From Pseudomonas fluorescens (GTDB taxonomy: Bacteria; Pseudomonadota; Gammaproteobacteria; Pseudomonadales; Pseudomonadaceae), in the NCBI RefSeq assembly GCF_002837185.1, contig NZ_KZ478002.1, positions 41,351 to 105,350 on the forward strand: DNA of 64,000 nucleotides, written 5' to 3'. Position 1 is the first letter of the stretch, and each line of letters opens with the position of its first letter. The translations under genes were made by a program, and so were the position numbers. Below are positions 51,388-60,970 of the stretch, in pieces. The notes below the pieces were generated by a model, which worked only from the letters and a program-made list of their open reading frames with translations, made no database searches and was not told the DNA's origin.

Positions 51388-52233
51388 TTACTGGCTGGAG
51401 ACGGAAGAAGGGTGGGTAACTGACTTGGCGGAAGGCGAGGGCAGGAAGAACATCACCAGGGCCACCACCAGGTAAATCAGATAGGCACCGAGCGTGCTGA
51501 CCGTCGGTGCTTCCTGATACCCGAACATACCGGCCAGCACTGAGCCCAGCGGGCTGTCCATCGGCAGCGCGGCGCTGAAATCGAACAGCACGGTTTGCAG
51601 GTGATTCCACACGCCCGCTTCATGCAGGGCCTGCACCGAGTTGGCGAGAATGCCGGCCGCCACCACGAGAATGAACAGGCCGGTCCAGCGGAAAAACGCG
51701 CCGAGGTTCAGGCGCATGCTGCCGGAATAGATCAGAAAGCCCACGACAATCGCGAGGATCAGGCCGAGCAGGGCGCCCATCGGCGCGCCGGGGCCTTCGC
51801 TCTGCTGGAACACGGCGAGCAGAAAGAACACCGTTTCCAGGCCTTCGCGGGCCACGGCGAAAAACACCATGGCGATCAGCGCAAACACTTGATGCCTGGA
51901 ACCGGCCAAGGCATGGTCAAGGGACTCATGCAGCGAATGTTTGATGGAGCGCGCCACCTTGCGCATCCAGAACACCATGGAACTGAGGATGCCCACCGCG
52001 ACCAGTCCGACGATGCCCTCGAACAATTCCTGCTGTTTCTGCGGAAATTCGGCGCTGACCAGTTCCAGCCCACCGCCCACCAGCAAGGCCAGCGCAGCGG
52101 CGAGAAATACACCGATCCACACGGCGGGCATCCACTGGCCGCGCCCGGTCTGTTGCAGGTAACTGGCGATGATGCCAACGATCAACGCCGCCTCAATGCC
52201 TTCGCGCAGCATGATTAAAAAAGGAACGAGCAT
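51388..52233 (-). CDS. efeU: EfeU: FTR1-type iron permease
   Basis: The 281-residue inner-membrane permease has seven likely spans and the two iron-channel motifs REGIE (residues 10-14, first span) and REGLE in the fourth span (AREGLETVFFL). It imports iron delivered by EfeO/EfeB. First gene of efeU-efeO-efeB-efeM, with a Fur-box match 41-59 bp upstream of the ATG. Confidence 0.95.
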   Translation of the reverse strand: MLVPFLIMLREGIEAALIVGIIASYLQQTGRGQWMPAVWIGVFLAAALALLVGGGLELVSAEFPQKQQELFEGIVGLVAVGILSSMVFWMRKVARSIKHSLHESLDHALAGSRHQVFALIAMVFFAVAREGLETVFFLLAVFQQSEGPGAPMGALLGLILAIVVGFLIYSGSMRLNLGAFFRWTGLFILVVAAGILANSVQALHEAGVWNHLQTVLFDFSAALPMDSPLGSVLAGMFGYQEAPTVSTLGAYLIYLVVALVMFFLPSPSAKSVTHPSSVSSQ

Positions 52234-52273
52234 CGGGCACCACGGCGTAACTAGATAGGAAGCTAAGTTGTAA

Positions 52274-52292
52274 CATAATGATACTCATTGCT
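52274..52292 (-). promoter_or_regulatory. Fur box upstream of efeU
   Basis: CATAATGATACTCATTGCT matches the GATAATGATAATCATTATC consensus at 14 of 19 positions by my count, with the full inner ATAATGATA and TCATT. It is 41-59 bp before efeU, as expected for iron repression of the operon. Confidence 0.75.
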
Positions 52293-52401
52293 AAACAAGA
52301 AATATTGACCTTTGCTGAACCTGGGCTGAACGGTGGTGGCGACGCGCAACCGCCCTTATGATGCAGGCCACCTGGTTTGAAGTCGGATAACTCAACATCC
52401 C

Positions 52402-53442
52402 ATGTCGGAAAAAGACACCATCTCCATCCACCTCGTGCGCGAAGCCTTGCTGCAAAGCTGTGCGCCTGGTGCGGCCACTGTCGAGGCATTGAGCAAAGTC
52501 GGGATTGATCCTGCGTTGCTTGAGCAGCCCAATGCTCGTGTCCCGGCCACGGCCTATGCGCGCCTTTGGCGTTTGCTGGCGCGGCGCAGGGATGACGAGT
52601 TTTTTGGCATGGACCCGCGCACACTCAAATCCGGTAGCCTGGCGTTTCTGTGTCGCGCCGCCATGGCGCAACCGAGCCTGGCGGCGGGCCTTGAAACCGG
52701 CCTGGGGTTTCTGTCGCTGATGCTGGAGCACATGCCGGCCCAGTTGGTTCGCCAACAGAGCCTGGCGGAAATCGTCCTGCTCGAACCCGATGAGCCCAAG
52801 CGTGCGTTCACGTATTTCACTTATTGGATGATCGTCCACGGCGTTGCGTGCTGGCTGGCGGGGCGTCGCATCCCGATACTGGCCATTGAGCTGCGTTGCG
52901 CACAGCCGGACTTCTGTGACGACTACCAGGTGATGTTTTCCGATAACCTGCGCTTTGATCGACCCCGTACCCGCATGATCTTTTCCGCCGAGTGCCTGGA
53001 CCTGCCGATCAAGCGCAGCCCGCAGGAGCTCCAACGTTTTCTCGCCCATGCGCCGGCTAACATCCTGGTCAAATACCGCGATCCCGAAAGCCTCGCCACG
53101 CGCATCAAGCACGACCTTCGGCAGATGCCTCCCGATACCTGGCCGGAAACGGAGGGCCTTGCCGGCACGCTATGTATTTCCGCGTCCACCCTGCGCCGGC
53201 GCCTGGCGGAAGAAGGGCAGACCTACCAGGGCCTCAAGGACAGCGTGCGCAAGGAACTGGCGATTGTATGGCTGGCAGAGCCGCAGATCAGCTTTGCCCA
53301 GATTGCCGAGCGGTTGGGGTTTGCCGATGCGAGTTCGTTTTATAAGGCGTTTCGTAAATGGAGCGGGTCGAATCCGGGGCATTACCGTAGGCTGATTTTA
53401 AACTTAGGTGCGGCTGAGTACTCAGCGCCAAGGCCTTTTTAA
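52402..53442 (+). CDS. AraC-family transcription regulator (arabinose-binding-like N-terminus)
   Basis: The 346-residue protein has an N-terminal ligand-binding domain (about 20-200) of the OruR/ArgR-like AraC subgroup and a C-terminal double helix-turn-helix. It includes ISASTLRRRLAEEGQTYQGL (about 258-277) and FAQIAERLGFADASSFYKAFRKWSGSNPGHYR (about 297-328). It is divergent from efeU with about 170 bp between. Control of the efe genes is possible but unproven; such regulators usually act on a neighbouring catabolic gene, none of which is evident here. Confidence 0.92.
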   Translation: MSEKDTISIHLVREALLQSCAPGAATVEALSKVGIDPALLEQPNARVPATAYARLWRLLARRRDDEFFGMDPRTLKSGSLAFLCRAAMAQPSLAAGLETGLGFLSLMLEHMPAQLVRQQSLAEIVLLEPDEPKRAFTYFTYWMIVHGVACWLAGRRIPILAIELRCAQPDFCDDYQVMFSDNLRFDRPRTRMIFSAECLDLPIKRSPQELQRFLAHAPANILVKYRDPESLATRIKHDLRQMPPDTWPETEGLAGTLCISASTLRRRLAEEGQTYQGLKDSVRKELAIVWLAEPQISFAQIAERLGFADASSFYKAFRKWSGSNPGHYRRLILNLGAAEYSAPRPF

Positions 53443-53454
53443 CGGATGGGTTAC

Positions 53455-54684
53455 TCAATAGTCATCCTCGTCCTCGTCCTCGTCCACAGAGGTGGTGTGA
53501 AGGTATCGAATGTCTATGTATTCATAATTGCTGTCTATAACAGTATTTAAAACGCTCATTCCTAATGCGGGATCGTTTGATCTTAACGCGGTGTTGCCAT
53601 TTGCGTATTCTTTTTCAAGCTCCTCATATAGCGCCTTCTCAAATATGCCCCACGCCTCAAATGAGATCAAGGTCGAAAAATTTGTCATGAACTCTTTGAG
53701 GGCTGGCCAACTGTGAAACCCTTCGGGTTGTGCAGAGCAAAATGTGCCAAGAAACTTCAATGAATCTTCGTATTGTTCGCCAATGGATGCTCCATGCCCC
53801 TCAGGAAAGTAATCAATCGCGACATTTTTAATGATCCTGTCCAGCAGGCAATCGTCTTCGATAGGAAGCGCGCGAACAAAGCGCTCAAGCATTTTAAAAG
53901 GCGCGACGTTGACCACAGTGATGAAATACGGAGCTAACGTTTCTGTCCGTTCATTTTTCCACAAAAAAGCAAAGCCATTGTTACTCTGGGCTCGTCCCTT
54001 GGCGGCGATATACTTAGTCGCTGTCTGCATCTGCTCGATGTATGCTGAAATGCGCTCTCTCGGCCCTCCGGAATAAAGTTCCATATCATAAAGAGAGACG
54101 TTAAAGCCACCCAGGTGCTCATCGCTCAACAAGACGTTAAGATTGCCCTCAACAAGTTCTTCAGGGGGGACCAGCTCTAATTTGATCTGATCGTCTTTTT
54201 GTATGGGTCTTAGGCATACAACCCGTTTGTTGCCCCATACGATTTCGTTGAAAACATAGTGCCTGAGCAATACCGGCCAGTCAGGCGAGACCACAATACT
54301 GATAACATCAGATCCTGCGATAAAAGGGAGATACTGTTTTAGCTCAGCGGTGTAAGCACCCAATTCTGTGCCCGCTTGTCGCGTGGGTCCGGACTGGTTT
54401 TTTAGCTCCACCACCACGACTGCTTCATTTTCAGAAGAGTAGAGAAGAAAATCGGGTTTCAGTATGTCGCCTGGGTCAAGCGATATGTTTTCATTGGCAG
54501 AGATCACGATGTTGAAATTCAGGGCGTCCAAGCAGAATTTATAGCTCTTAGTTATGTATCCTTCTTCGACAGAGTTGGGATCTGGTACGTCACTCGATTC
54601 CAACAGTTCCCCGAAGCCGTCCGCCCCCTCCAACTGCTCTGCCATCCATTTTTGCATTGCTGCTTCATTCGCAAAAATCGCCAT
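53455..54684 (-). CDS. Orphan protein with PD-(D/E)XK nuclease-like motif
   Basis: The 409-residue protein has no recognised family. Residues 76-103 show a PD-(D/E)XK-like pattern: KPDF (D78), then a hydrophobic strand ending VELK (E93, K95), followed by a conserved-type Gln (Q103) in TRQAG. This suggests a nuclease domain in the first third. The rest is helical and mixed, with a C-terminus of alternating Glu/Asp. It is AT-richer than its neighbours and stands alone between an AraC regulator and the mex operon. A defence role is speculation. Confidence 0.75.
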   Translation of the reverse strand: MAIFANEAAMQKWMAEQLEGADGFGELLESSDVPDPNSVEEGYITKSYKFCLDALNFNIVISANENISLDPGDILKPDFLLYSSENEAVVVVELKNQSGPTRQAGTELGAYTAELKQYLPFIAGSDVISIVVSPDWPVLLRHYVFNEIVWGNKRVVCLRPIQKDDQIKLELVPPEELVEGNLNVLLSDEHLGGFNVSLYDMELYSGGPRERISAYIEQMQTATKYIAAKGRAQSNNGFAFLWKNERTETLAPYFITVVNVAPFKMLERFVRALPIEDDCLLDRIIKNVAIDYFPEGHGASIGEQYEDSLKFLGTFCSAQPEGFHSWPALKEFMTNFSTLISFEAWGIFEKALYEELEKEYANGNTALRSNDPALGMSVLNTVIDSNYEYIDIRYLHTTSVDEDEDEDDY

Positions 54685-54802
54685 AAACCTTCCGTTGTTC
54701 AGCGCTAATTTTTAATAAAGGGTGCATCAATTTTTAAGTGCGGCTGATAGTTTGCCATAGACAAGTTGCTTGATGCCATGATGATGGCGCTTCGGAGACG
54801 TC

Positions 54803-54838
54803 AAAAAAAAGCCCCGCGACCGAATGGATCGCAGGGCT
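54803..54838 (-). terminator. Terminator of the mexEF-oprN operon
   Basis: On the minus strand, AGCCCTGCGA-type and TCGCGGGGCT-type arms (54811-54819 and 54829-54837, one mismatch) form a stem that runs into eight T at 54810-54803, 42 bp after the oprN-like stop. Confidence 0.85.
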
Positions 54839-54879
54839 AAAAATTGGCTGGATGCGACCAACCAAAGGAGCTCTTTACA

Positions 54880-56295
54880 TCACTTGGCGGTAGCGACCAC
54901 CGTATCCGGCTGCCAGCCACCCCCCAGCGCCTTGTAGATCGCGACTATCCCGCGATACAGGTCCACTTCGGCCTGGGCCTGGGCGTCTTCGGCGGCCAGG
55001 CGTTCGCGCTGGGCGTCGAGCAGTACCAGGAAGTCGACGGTGCCTTCGCGGTAGCGGATCGCTGCGAGGTCGGCGGCGGCGCGGCTGGATTCGCTTTGGC
55101 GGATCAGCGAGACCAGGCGTTGCTGGCGCTTGCCGTAGTCGCTGAAGGCGTTTTCGGATTCCTCCAGTGCCAGCAGCACTTGCTGTTCATAGGTTGCCAA
55201 GGCGCCATCGGCCTCGGCATTCGCACCGCGCAAGCGTGCGCGCACGCTGCCCAGGTCGAACGCGGCCCAGGTAATGCTTGGGCCCAGGGACCAGGCATTC
55301 GCTGCGGCCGAACCGATCTGCGAGCCGCGCCCGGCGGTAAAGCCGAGGAAGCCACTGAGGCTGACCCGTGGGAACAGGTCGGCCTTGGCCACGCCGATCC
55401 GCGCGGTGGCGGCGGCCAGTTTGCGTTCGGCGCTGAGGATGTCCGGGCGGCGTTGCAGCAGTTGCCCCGGATCGCCAATCGGCAATGCCTTGGCAATCGC
55501 CGGCAGGTTTTTGGGGCTCAGGTCCACACTCAGTTTGTCCGGGCGCTGGCCGAGGAGGGTGGCGATGCGGTTACGCTCGCGCACTTGCTCGGCCTGCAGT
55601 TGCGGCACGCTGGCTTCTACCGCCGCCAGGCGCGCATCGGCACGTTCCACGTCAAGCTGATCACCCACACCGGCATCGCGCAGGCTCACGGTGATGCTGC
55701 GCGAATCCTGCTGGTTCTTCAGGTTGTCCAGGGCGATGCGCTCACGCAGCTGTGCACCGCGCAGTTGGCCGTAGGCGTCCACCAGTTCGGCAATCATGGT
55801 GACTTGCAGTTGGTACAGGTCGGCTTCGGCCACTTGTTGGTCGGCGTCGCTGGCTTCCAGGTTACGGCGGATGCGCCCGAACAGGTCGACCTCCCAGGCC
55901 ATGTCCAGGCCCAGGTCGTAGCGCTCGCTGTTGACACGCCTGGTGGTCTGGCCCGGAATCTGGCCTTTGCCCACGTCACTGCTGGCGCGGGAGGTGACCA
56001 CCGGCATGATGTCGTTGGCCGCGTCATCACGAATCGCACGTGCCGCCCGCAGGCGGGCCAACGCTACGCGCAAATCACGGTTGCCGCTCAATGACTGGGT
56101 CACCAGCTGGTTAAGTGTCGGGTCTTCGAACTGCTGCCACCAGATACCTTCGTATTTGGCGTGGTCGTAGCTTTTGCTGTCGGCGGCGGCCGTGATATTG
56201 GCCGCCTCCAGCTGTTGGGTCTTGTAGTCCGGGCCTACGGCACAGGCGGCGAGCGCCAGTACCAGCAGGCTCGGCAGGAATATTTTCACACTCAT
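54880..56295 (-). CDS. oprN: OprN-like outer-membrane efflux factor
   Basis: The 471-residue outer-membrane lipoprotein (lipobox LAAC, Cys 18) belongs to the TolC/NodT family, with the paired helical repeats typical of these channels: TQSLSGNRDLRVALARLRAAR and DLAAIRYREGTVDFLVLLDAQRE. It forms the exit duct of the tripartite pump. Its start overlaps the mexF stop by four bases (ATGA), and it ends just before the operon terminator. The OprN name is by operon context. Confidence 0.9.
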   Translation of the reverse strand: MSVKIFLPSLLVLALAACAVGPDYKTQQLEAANITAAADSKSYDHAKYEGIWWQQFEDPTLNQLVTQSLSGNRDLRVALARLRAARAIRDDAANDIMPVVTSRASSDVGKGQIPGQTTRRVNSERYDLGLDMAWEVDLFGRIRRNLEASDADQQVAEADLYQLQVTMIAELVDAYGQLRGAQLRERIALDNLKNQQDSRSITVSLRDAGVGDQLDVERADARLAAVEASVPQLQAEQVRERNRIATLLGQRPDKLSVDLSPKNLPAIAKALPIGDPGQLLQRRPDILSAERKLAAATARIGVAKADLFPRVSLSGFLGFTAGRGSQIGSAAANAWSLGPSITWAAFDLGSVRARLRGANAEADGALATYEQQVLLALEESENAFSDYGKRQQRLVSLIRQSESSRAAADLAAIRYREGTVDFLVLLDAQRERLAAEDAQAQAEVDLYRGIVAIYKALGGGWQPDTVVATAK

Positions 56296-59200
56296 TGCTG
56301 TGTCTCCAGCTTCAGGGCCTTGGCCGCTTTGCGCGCTTCCTGGCGCTCCACATAGCGCCGGATCAGTACGTAGAACACTGGCGTCAGCAACAGACCGAAG
56401 AAGGTCACCCCGATCATCCCGGAGAACACCGCCACGCCCATGGCATGCCGCATCTCGGCACCGGCACCGCTGGACAGCACCAGCGGCACCACACCCATGA
56501 TGAACGCGAACGAGGTCATCAGGATCGGCCGCAGACGCAGGCGGCAGGCTTCCAGTACCGCGGCCAGTGGGTCGAGGCCTTCCTGCTGTTTATCCTTGGC
56601 AAACTCGACGATCAGGATCGCGTTCTTGCAGGCCAGGCCCACCAGTACGATCAGGCCGATCTGGGTAAAGATGTTGTTGTCGCTGCCCGAGAGAATCACC
56701 CCGGTGATGGCTGACAGCAGCGTCATCGGTACGATCAGGATCACCGCCAGCGGCAGGCTCCAGCTTTCGTATTGGGCGGCCAGTACCAGGAACGCCAGCA
56801 GCACGCAGAGCGGGAACACGAACAGCGCGGTATTGCCCGAGAGGATTTGCTGATAGGTCAGGTCGGTCCACTCATAGGTCATGCCGTTGGGCAGTTCATC
56901 TTTCAACAGCTTTTCAATGGCTATCTGGGCCTGGCCGGAGCTGTAGCCCGGTGCGGCGTTGCCGTTGATTTCAGCGGTGATAAAGCCGTTGTAGTGCATC
57001 ACGCGATCGGGACCTGAGGTGTCGCTGACCTTGATGAAGGTTGCCAGCGGGATCATCTCGCCTTTGTTGTTGCGCACTTTCAACTGGCCGATCTGGTCGG
57101 CGTCCTGGCGGAACTGCTGCTCGGCCTGCACGTTGACCTGATAGGTCCGTCCGAAGCGGTTGAAGTCGTTGGCATACAACGAGCCCAGGTAGACCTGCAG
57201 GGTGTCGAAGATGTCGCTGATCGCCACGCCATGGGTCTTGGCCTTTTCACGGTCGATGGCCGCGTCGACTTGCGGCACGTTCACCGTGTAGCTGGTGAAC
57301 AGGCCGAACAGCTCAGGCACGTTGTGGCTCTTGGCGATGACGTTCTGCACTTCTTTGTACAGCTCGTCATAGCCGAGGTTGCCACGGTCTTCGATCTGCA
57401 GGCGGAACCCGCCGATGGTGCCCAGGCCTTGTACCGGTGGCGGCGGGAAGATCGCCATGTAGGCTTCTTCGATATTGGCGTATTGACCGTTCAGTGCACC
57501 GGCAATCGCACCGGCAGACATGCTCGCGTCCTTACGTTCGTCGAAAGGCTTCAAGGTCACGAACACGATGCCGCTGTTCGGGCTGTTGGTGAAGCCGTTG
57601 ATCGACAGGCCGGGGAAGGCAATCGCGGCTTCCACGCCAGGTTGTTTCAGGGCGATCTCCGACATGCGCTTCATCACGCTTTCGGTGCGATCCAGGCTCG
57701 CGGCGTCGGGCAGTTGGGCGAAGGCCACCAGGTATTGCTTGTCCTGGGCCGGTACGAAACCGGTCGGGGTATGGGCAAACCCGAAGAACGTCAGCACCAT
57801 CAGGCCGGCGTACACGAACAGGGCAATGCCGCTGCCGCGAATCACCCGGCGTACGGTCCCCACGTAGCCATGGCTGGCCTTTTCGAAGAAGCGGTTGAAC
57901 GGACGGAACAACCAGCCGCCGAAGACCTTGTCGAGGAACCTGGAGAAACGGTCCTTCGGCGCGTCGTGGGCACGCAGCAGCACGGCAGCCAGGGCAGGGG
58001 ACAGCGTCAGCGAGTTGAACGCCGAGATCACCGTCGAGATGGCAATGGTCAAGGCGAACTGTTTGTAGAACTGTCCGGTCAAGCCGCTGATGAAGGCGGC
58101 CGGGATGAACACCGCGCACAGCACCAGCGCCGTGGCGATGATCGGGCCGGTCACTTCGCTCATGGCCTTTTCAGTGGCCGGGAACGGCTCCAGGCCCAGC
58201 TCGATATTACGCTCGACGTTCTCCACCACCACGATGGCGTCGTCCACCACGATGCCGATGGCCAGTACCAGGCCGAACAAGGACAGCGCGTTGAGCGAGA
58301 AGCCGAACAGGTGCATCACCGCAAACGTACCGATCAAGGAGACCGGGACCGCCACCAGGGGAATGATCGAAGCGCGCCAGGTCTGCAGGAACAGGATCAC
58401 CACCAGCACCACCAGAATCAGTGCTTCGAACAGGGTATGCACCACCGCTTCGATGGAGCCGCGCACAAAGATGGTCGGGTCATAGGCGATGCGGTAATCC
58501 ATGCCCGCCGGGAAGCTCTTTTTCAGCTCGGCCATTTTTGCGCGTACATCGTTGGAGATGTCGATGGCGTTGGAGCCGGGACGCTGGAAAATCGGAATCG
58601 CCACGGCCGGCTGGTTATCGATCAGCGAGCGCAGCGCATATTGGCTGGAGCCCAACTCGACCCGGGCGATGTCCTTGAGCCGTGTGATTTCACCGTTGGC
58701 ACCGGCGCGAATCACAATGTTCTCGAACTCTTCCTCGGTGACCAGGCGGCCTTGGGTGTTAACCGACAGCTGGAAGCTGGTATCACTCGGCGCAGGCTGG
58801 GCGCCCAGGGCACCGGCGGCCACCTGACGGTTCTGCTCGCGAATCGCCGTGACCACATCGGTCGCGGTCAGGTTGCGTGAGGCGGTCTTGTTCGGGTCGA
58901 GCCACACGCGCAGGGAATAGTCGCCCATGCCGAACAGCTGCACGTCGCCGACGCCGCCCAGGCGGGCCAGCTCGTCCTTGATATTGAGGATGGCGTAGTT
59001 GGACAGGTACAGCATGTCGTAACGCTGATCCGGGGAGGTCAAGTGCACCACCATGGTCAGGTCGGGGGAGGCCTTGTCCACGGTGATGCCGATGCGTGTC
59101 ACTTCCTCAGGCAGTTTTGGTTGAGTGCGCGTCACCCGGTTTTGCACCTGCACCTGCGCATTGTCCAGGTCGGTGCCCAGGGCGAAGGTGATGGTCAGGG

Positions 59201-59471
59201 TCAGCTTGCCGTCGGCGGTCGACTGCGAGGACATGTACAGCATGTTCTCGACGCCTGTAATGGCTTGCTCCAGCGGAGCCGCCACGGTTTCGCCGATGAC
59301 TTTGGGGTTCGCACCCGGGAAGTTGGCGCGTACCACGACGGTCGGCGGCACCACTTCCGGGTATTCACTGATCGGCAGCTGGAACAGCGAGATTGCGCCT
59401 GCGATCAGGATCAACAGCGACAGCACCGCTGCGAAGATCGGCCGCGAAATGAAGAACTTGGAAAAATTCAT
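56292..59471 (-). CDS. mexF: MexF-like RND efflux permease
   Basis: The 1059-residue inner-membrane proton antiporter has twelve spans and the RND features: N-terminal MNFSKFFISRPIFAAVLSL, the transmembrane acidic pair in IGIVVDDAIVVVENVER, and the second-half GLACKNAILIVEFAKD. My recollection of P. aeruginosa MexF is nearly identical over long stretches. It exports chloramphenicol, quinolones and similar compounds in that species; the substrates here are inferred. Confidence 0.95.
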   Translation of the reverse strand: MNFSKFFISRPIFAAVLSLLILIAGAISLFQLPISEYPEVVPPTVVVRANFPGANPKVIGETVAAPLEQAITGVENMLYMSSQSTADGKLTLTITFALGTDLDNAQVQVQNRVTRTQPKLPEEVTRIGITVDKASPDLTMVVHLTSPDQRYDMLYLSNYAILNIKDELARLGGVGDVQLFGMGDYSLRVWLDPNKTASRNLTATDVVTAIREQNRQVAAGALGAQPAPSDTSFQLSVNTQGRLVTEEEFENIVIRAGANGEITRLKDIARVELGSSQYALRSLIDNQPAVAIPIFQRPGSNAIDISNDVRAKMAELKKSFPAGMDYRIAYDPTIFVRGSIEAVVHTLFEALILVVLVVILFLQTWRASIIPLVAVPVSLIGTFAVMHLFGFSLNALSLFGLVLAIGIVVDDAIVVVENVERNIELGLEPFPATEKAMSEVTGPIIATALVLCAVFIPAAFISGLTGQFYKQFALTIAISTVISAFNSLTLSPALAAVLLRAHDAPKDRFSRFLDKVFGGWLFRPFNRFFEKASHGYVGTVRRVIRGSGIALFVYAGLMVLTFFGFAHTPTGFVPAQDKQYLVAFAQLPDAASLDRTESVMKRMSEIALKQPGVEAAIAFPGLSINGFTNSPNSGIVFVTLKPFDERKDASMSAGAIAGALNGQYANIEEAYMAIFPPPPVQGLGTIGGFRLQIEDRGNLGYDELYKEVQNVIAKSHNVPELFGLFTSYTVNVPQVDAAIDREKAKTHGVAISDIFDTLQVYLGSLYANDFNRFGRTYQVNVQAEQQFRQDADQIGQLKVRNNKGEMIPLATFIKVSDTSGPDRVMHYNGFITAEINGNAAPGYSSGQAQIAIEKLLKDELPNGMTYEWTDLTYQQILSGNTALFVFPLCVLLAFLVLAAQYESWSLPLAVILIVPMTLLSAITGVILSGSDNNIFTQIGLIVLVGLACKNAILIVEFAKDKQQEGLDPLAAVLEACRLRLRPILMTSFAFIMGVVPLVLSSGAGAEMRHAMGVAVFSGMIGVTFFGLLLTPVFYVLIRRYVERQEARKAAKALKLETQQ

Positions 59472-59486
59472 CTTGAGTCGTATCCC

Positions 59487-60728
59487 TTAACCGCGTGGAG
59501 TCGCGCTGCTGGCAAGCTTGGGCGCGGTTTTGTCCGGCGCCACTTGCTCCAGGTTGCTGGCTTCAAGCGCTTGTCGTTGTTGGGCCAGGGCGGCGAGGGT
59601 TTCCTGGCTGGCCATCGGAATGGTTTCCGGCGCCACCGGTGAGCCCGGGCGCACGCGCTGCAGGCCCTTGACGATAATGGTGTCGTCCTTGTTCAAGCCG
59701 CTGCGCACGATGCGCAAGCCTTCGATCTTCGGGCCCAGTTCCACGGCGCGATAGGCCGGCTTGTCGCCTTCCATCACCAGTACGAACTTCTTGCCCAGGT
59801 CGGTGCCCACGGCTTCGTCGTTGATCAGCACGGCGGAGTAGGTGCCGCTGCCCACCAGCTTCAGGCGCGCATACAGGCCAGGGGTGTATTCGCCCTTGCT
59901 GTTATCGAACACTGCACGTCCGCGGATGGTGCCGGTGGCCGGGTTGACCTGGTTGTCGACGAAGTTCATCTGGCCCAGGTGCGGGTTGCCGGTTTCATTC
60001 GACAGGCCCAGGTATACCGGCGTGGTCGCGCCGCGACGGCCTTGGCGGGCCAGCTCGGTGTACTTGAGGAACACACGCTCATCGGCATCGAAGTAGGCGT
60101 AGACCTTGTCGGTGGAGACCACACTGGTCAGCGCGGTGGTGTCGGCGGTGACCAGGTTACCGGCGGTGATCTCGGCACGGCTGACGCGGCCGCTGATGGG
60201 CGAGGTGACGCGGGTAAAGCTCAGGTTCAACTTGGCCAGGTCCAACTGCGCCTGGATCCCGGCCATCGCGGCGCGGGCTTCCTGGGCCGCAGTGGCGCGC
60301 GAGTCGGCGAGTTCGGCGGAGATCGCATTGCTCTGGCGCAGGCGTTCGCCGCGTTGTGCTTCGTTTTCACTGCGGGTGGCCGCGGCCTTGGTCTGCGCAA
60401 GCTGAGCTTCAAGGCGGCGCACTTCGGCCTGGAACGGGCGCGGATCGATCTGGAACAGCAGGTCGCCTTTCTTGACCAAAGCGCCTTCGGTGAAAGCGAC
60501 TTGGTCAATCTGGCCAGAAACCCGCGGACGAATCTGTACGGTTTCCGGAGCTTCCAGGCGCCCGGTGAATTCATCCCACTCGTTGACCGGCTGTTCCAGC
60601 ACCTTGGCCACGCTGACTTTGGCAGCAGGCATGGCGGCCGCTTGTTCCGGGGTCTTGCCGCACGCGCTCATCACCACCACGGCCAATATCGCCAGGGGCA
60701 AGCGCAAATGTTTGAGTGACTGTTCCAT
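59487..60728 (-). CDS. mexE: MexE-like periplasmic adaptor
   Basis: The 413-residue membrane-fusion protein is a lipoprotein (lipobox MSAC, Cys about 23) with a hairpin domain of two long helices (about 85-160) between lipoyl halves (IRPRVSGQIDQVAF and TSPISGRVSRAEI), then beta-barrel and membrane-proximal domains. It links MexF to the outer-membrane channel. ATG 60728 gives the family start MEQSLKHLR; the frame's open start at 60767 adds residues not in the family. First gene of mexE-mexF-oprN, 15 bp before mexF. Confidence 0.95.
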   Translation of the reverse strand: MEQSLKHLRLPLAILAVVVMSACGKTPEQAAAMPAAKVSVAKVLEQPVNEWDEFTGRLEAPETVQIRPRVSGQIDQVAFTEGALVKKGDLLFQIDPRPFQAEVRRLEAQLAQTKAAATRSENEAQRGERLRQSNAISAELADSRATAAQEARAAMAGIQAQLDLAKLNLSFTRVTSPISGRVSRAEITAGNLVTADTTALTSVVSTDKVYAYFDADERVFLKYTELARQGRRGATTPVYLGLSNETGNPHLGQMNFVDNQVNPATGTIRGRAVFDNSKGEYTPGLYARLKLVGSGTYSAVLINDEAVGTDLGKKFVLVMEGDKPAYRAVELGPKIEGLRIVRSGLNKDDTIIVKGLQRVRPGSPVAPETIPMASQETLAALAQQRQALEASNLEQVAPDKTAPKLASSATPRG

Positions 60729-60804
60729 GAGGTGCATCCGCCAATGTATTTGAGATGGGCGGATCATGCGCGGGGAGGCGGTATGTCACGAATCGAATGA
60801 AGCA

Positions 60805-60828
60805 AAGGTAACTATCATTCGGAATGAT
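60805..60828 (-). promoter_or_regulatory. MexT/LysR-type operator candidate upstream of mexE
   Basis: On the minus strand ATCATTCCGAATGAT is a perfect 7-bp inverted repeat with one central base, followed by AGTTACC. This partly fits the published MexT motif (ATCA-N5-GTCGAT-N4-ACYAT): ATCA, GAT and ACC match while the GTC half does not. It is about 77-100 bp before mexE, a normal LysR activator distance. Confidence 0.5.
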
Positions 60829-60932
60829 ATAAGCGCCGGGGACAGCCCCCTAGTGTGCAGTTTTAGTTAGGGAGCTATCAATGTGATTGATGGCAAATAC
60901 TGTTATTGCTGGCGTGTTTGAACTCACCGGTA

Positions 60933-60959
60933 TTGTCCCAGCCTCGCAGGCCGGGACAA
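60933..60959 (-). terminator. Hairpin after the second MFS gene
   Basis: TTGTCCC (60933-60939) pairs with GGGACAA (60953-60959) and the stem is extended by GCC/GGC inside. No long T run follows, so it may be a weak terminator for the MFS gene that ends at 60971. Confidence 0.55.
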
Positions 60960-60970
60960 CTGGGTGACTT

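Noticed and set aside
57231..58880. 549-residue plus-strand frame
   Set aside because: Antisense shadow of mexF, rich in Arg, His and Gln.
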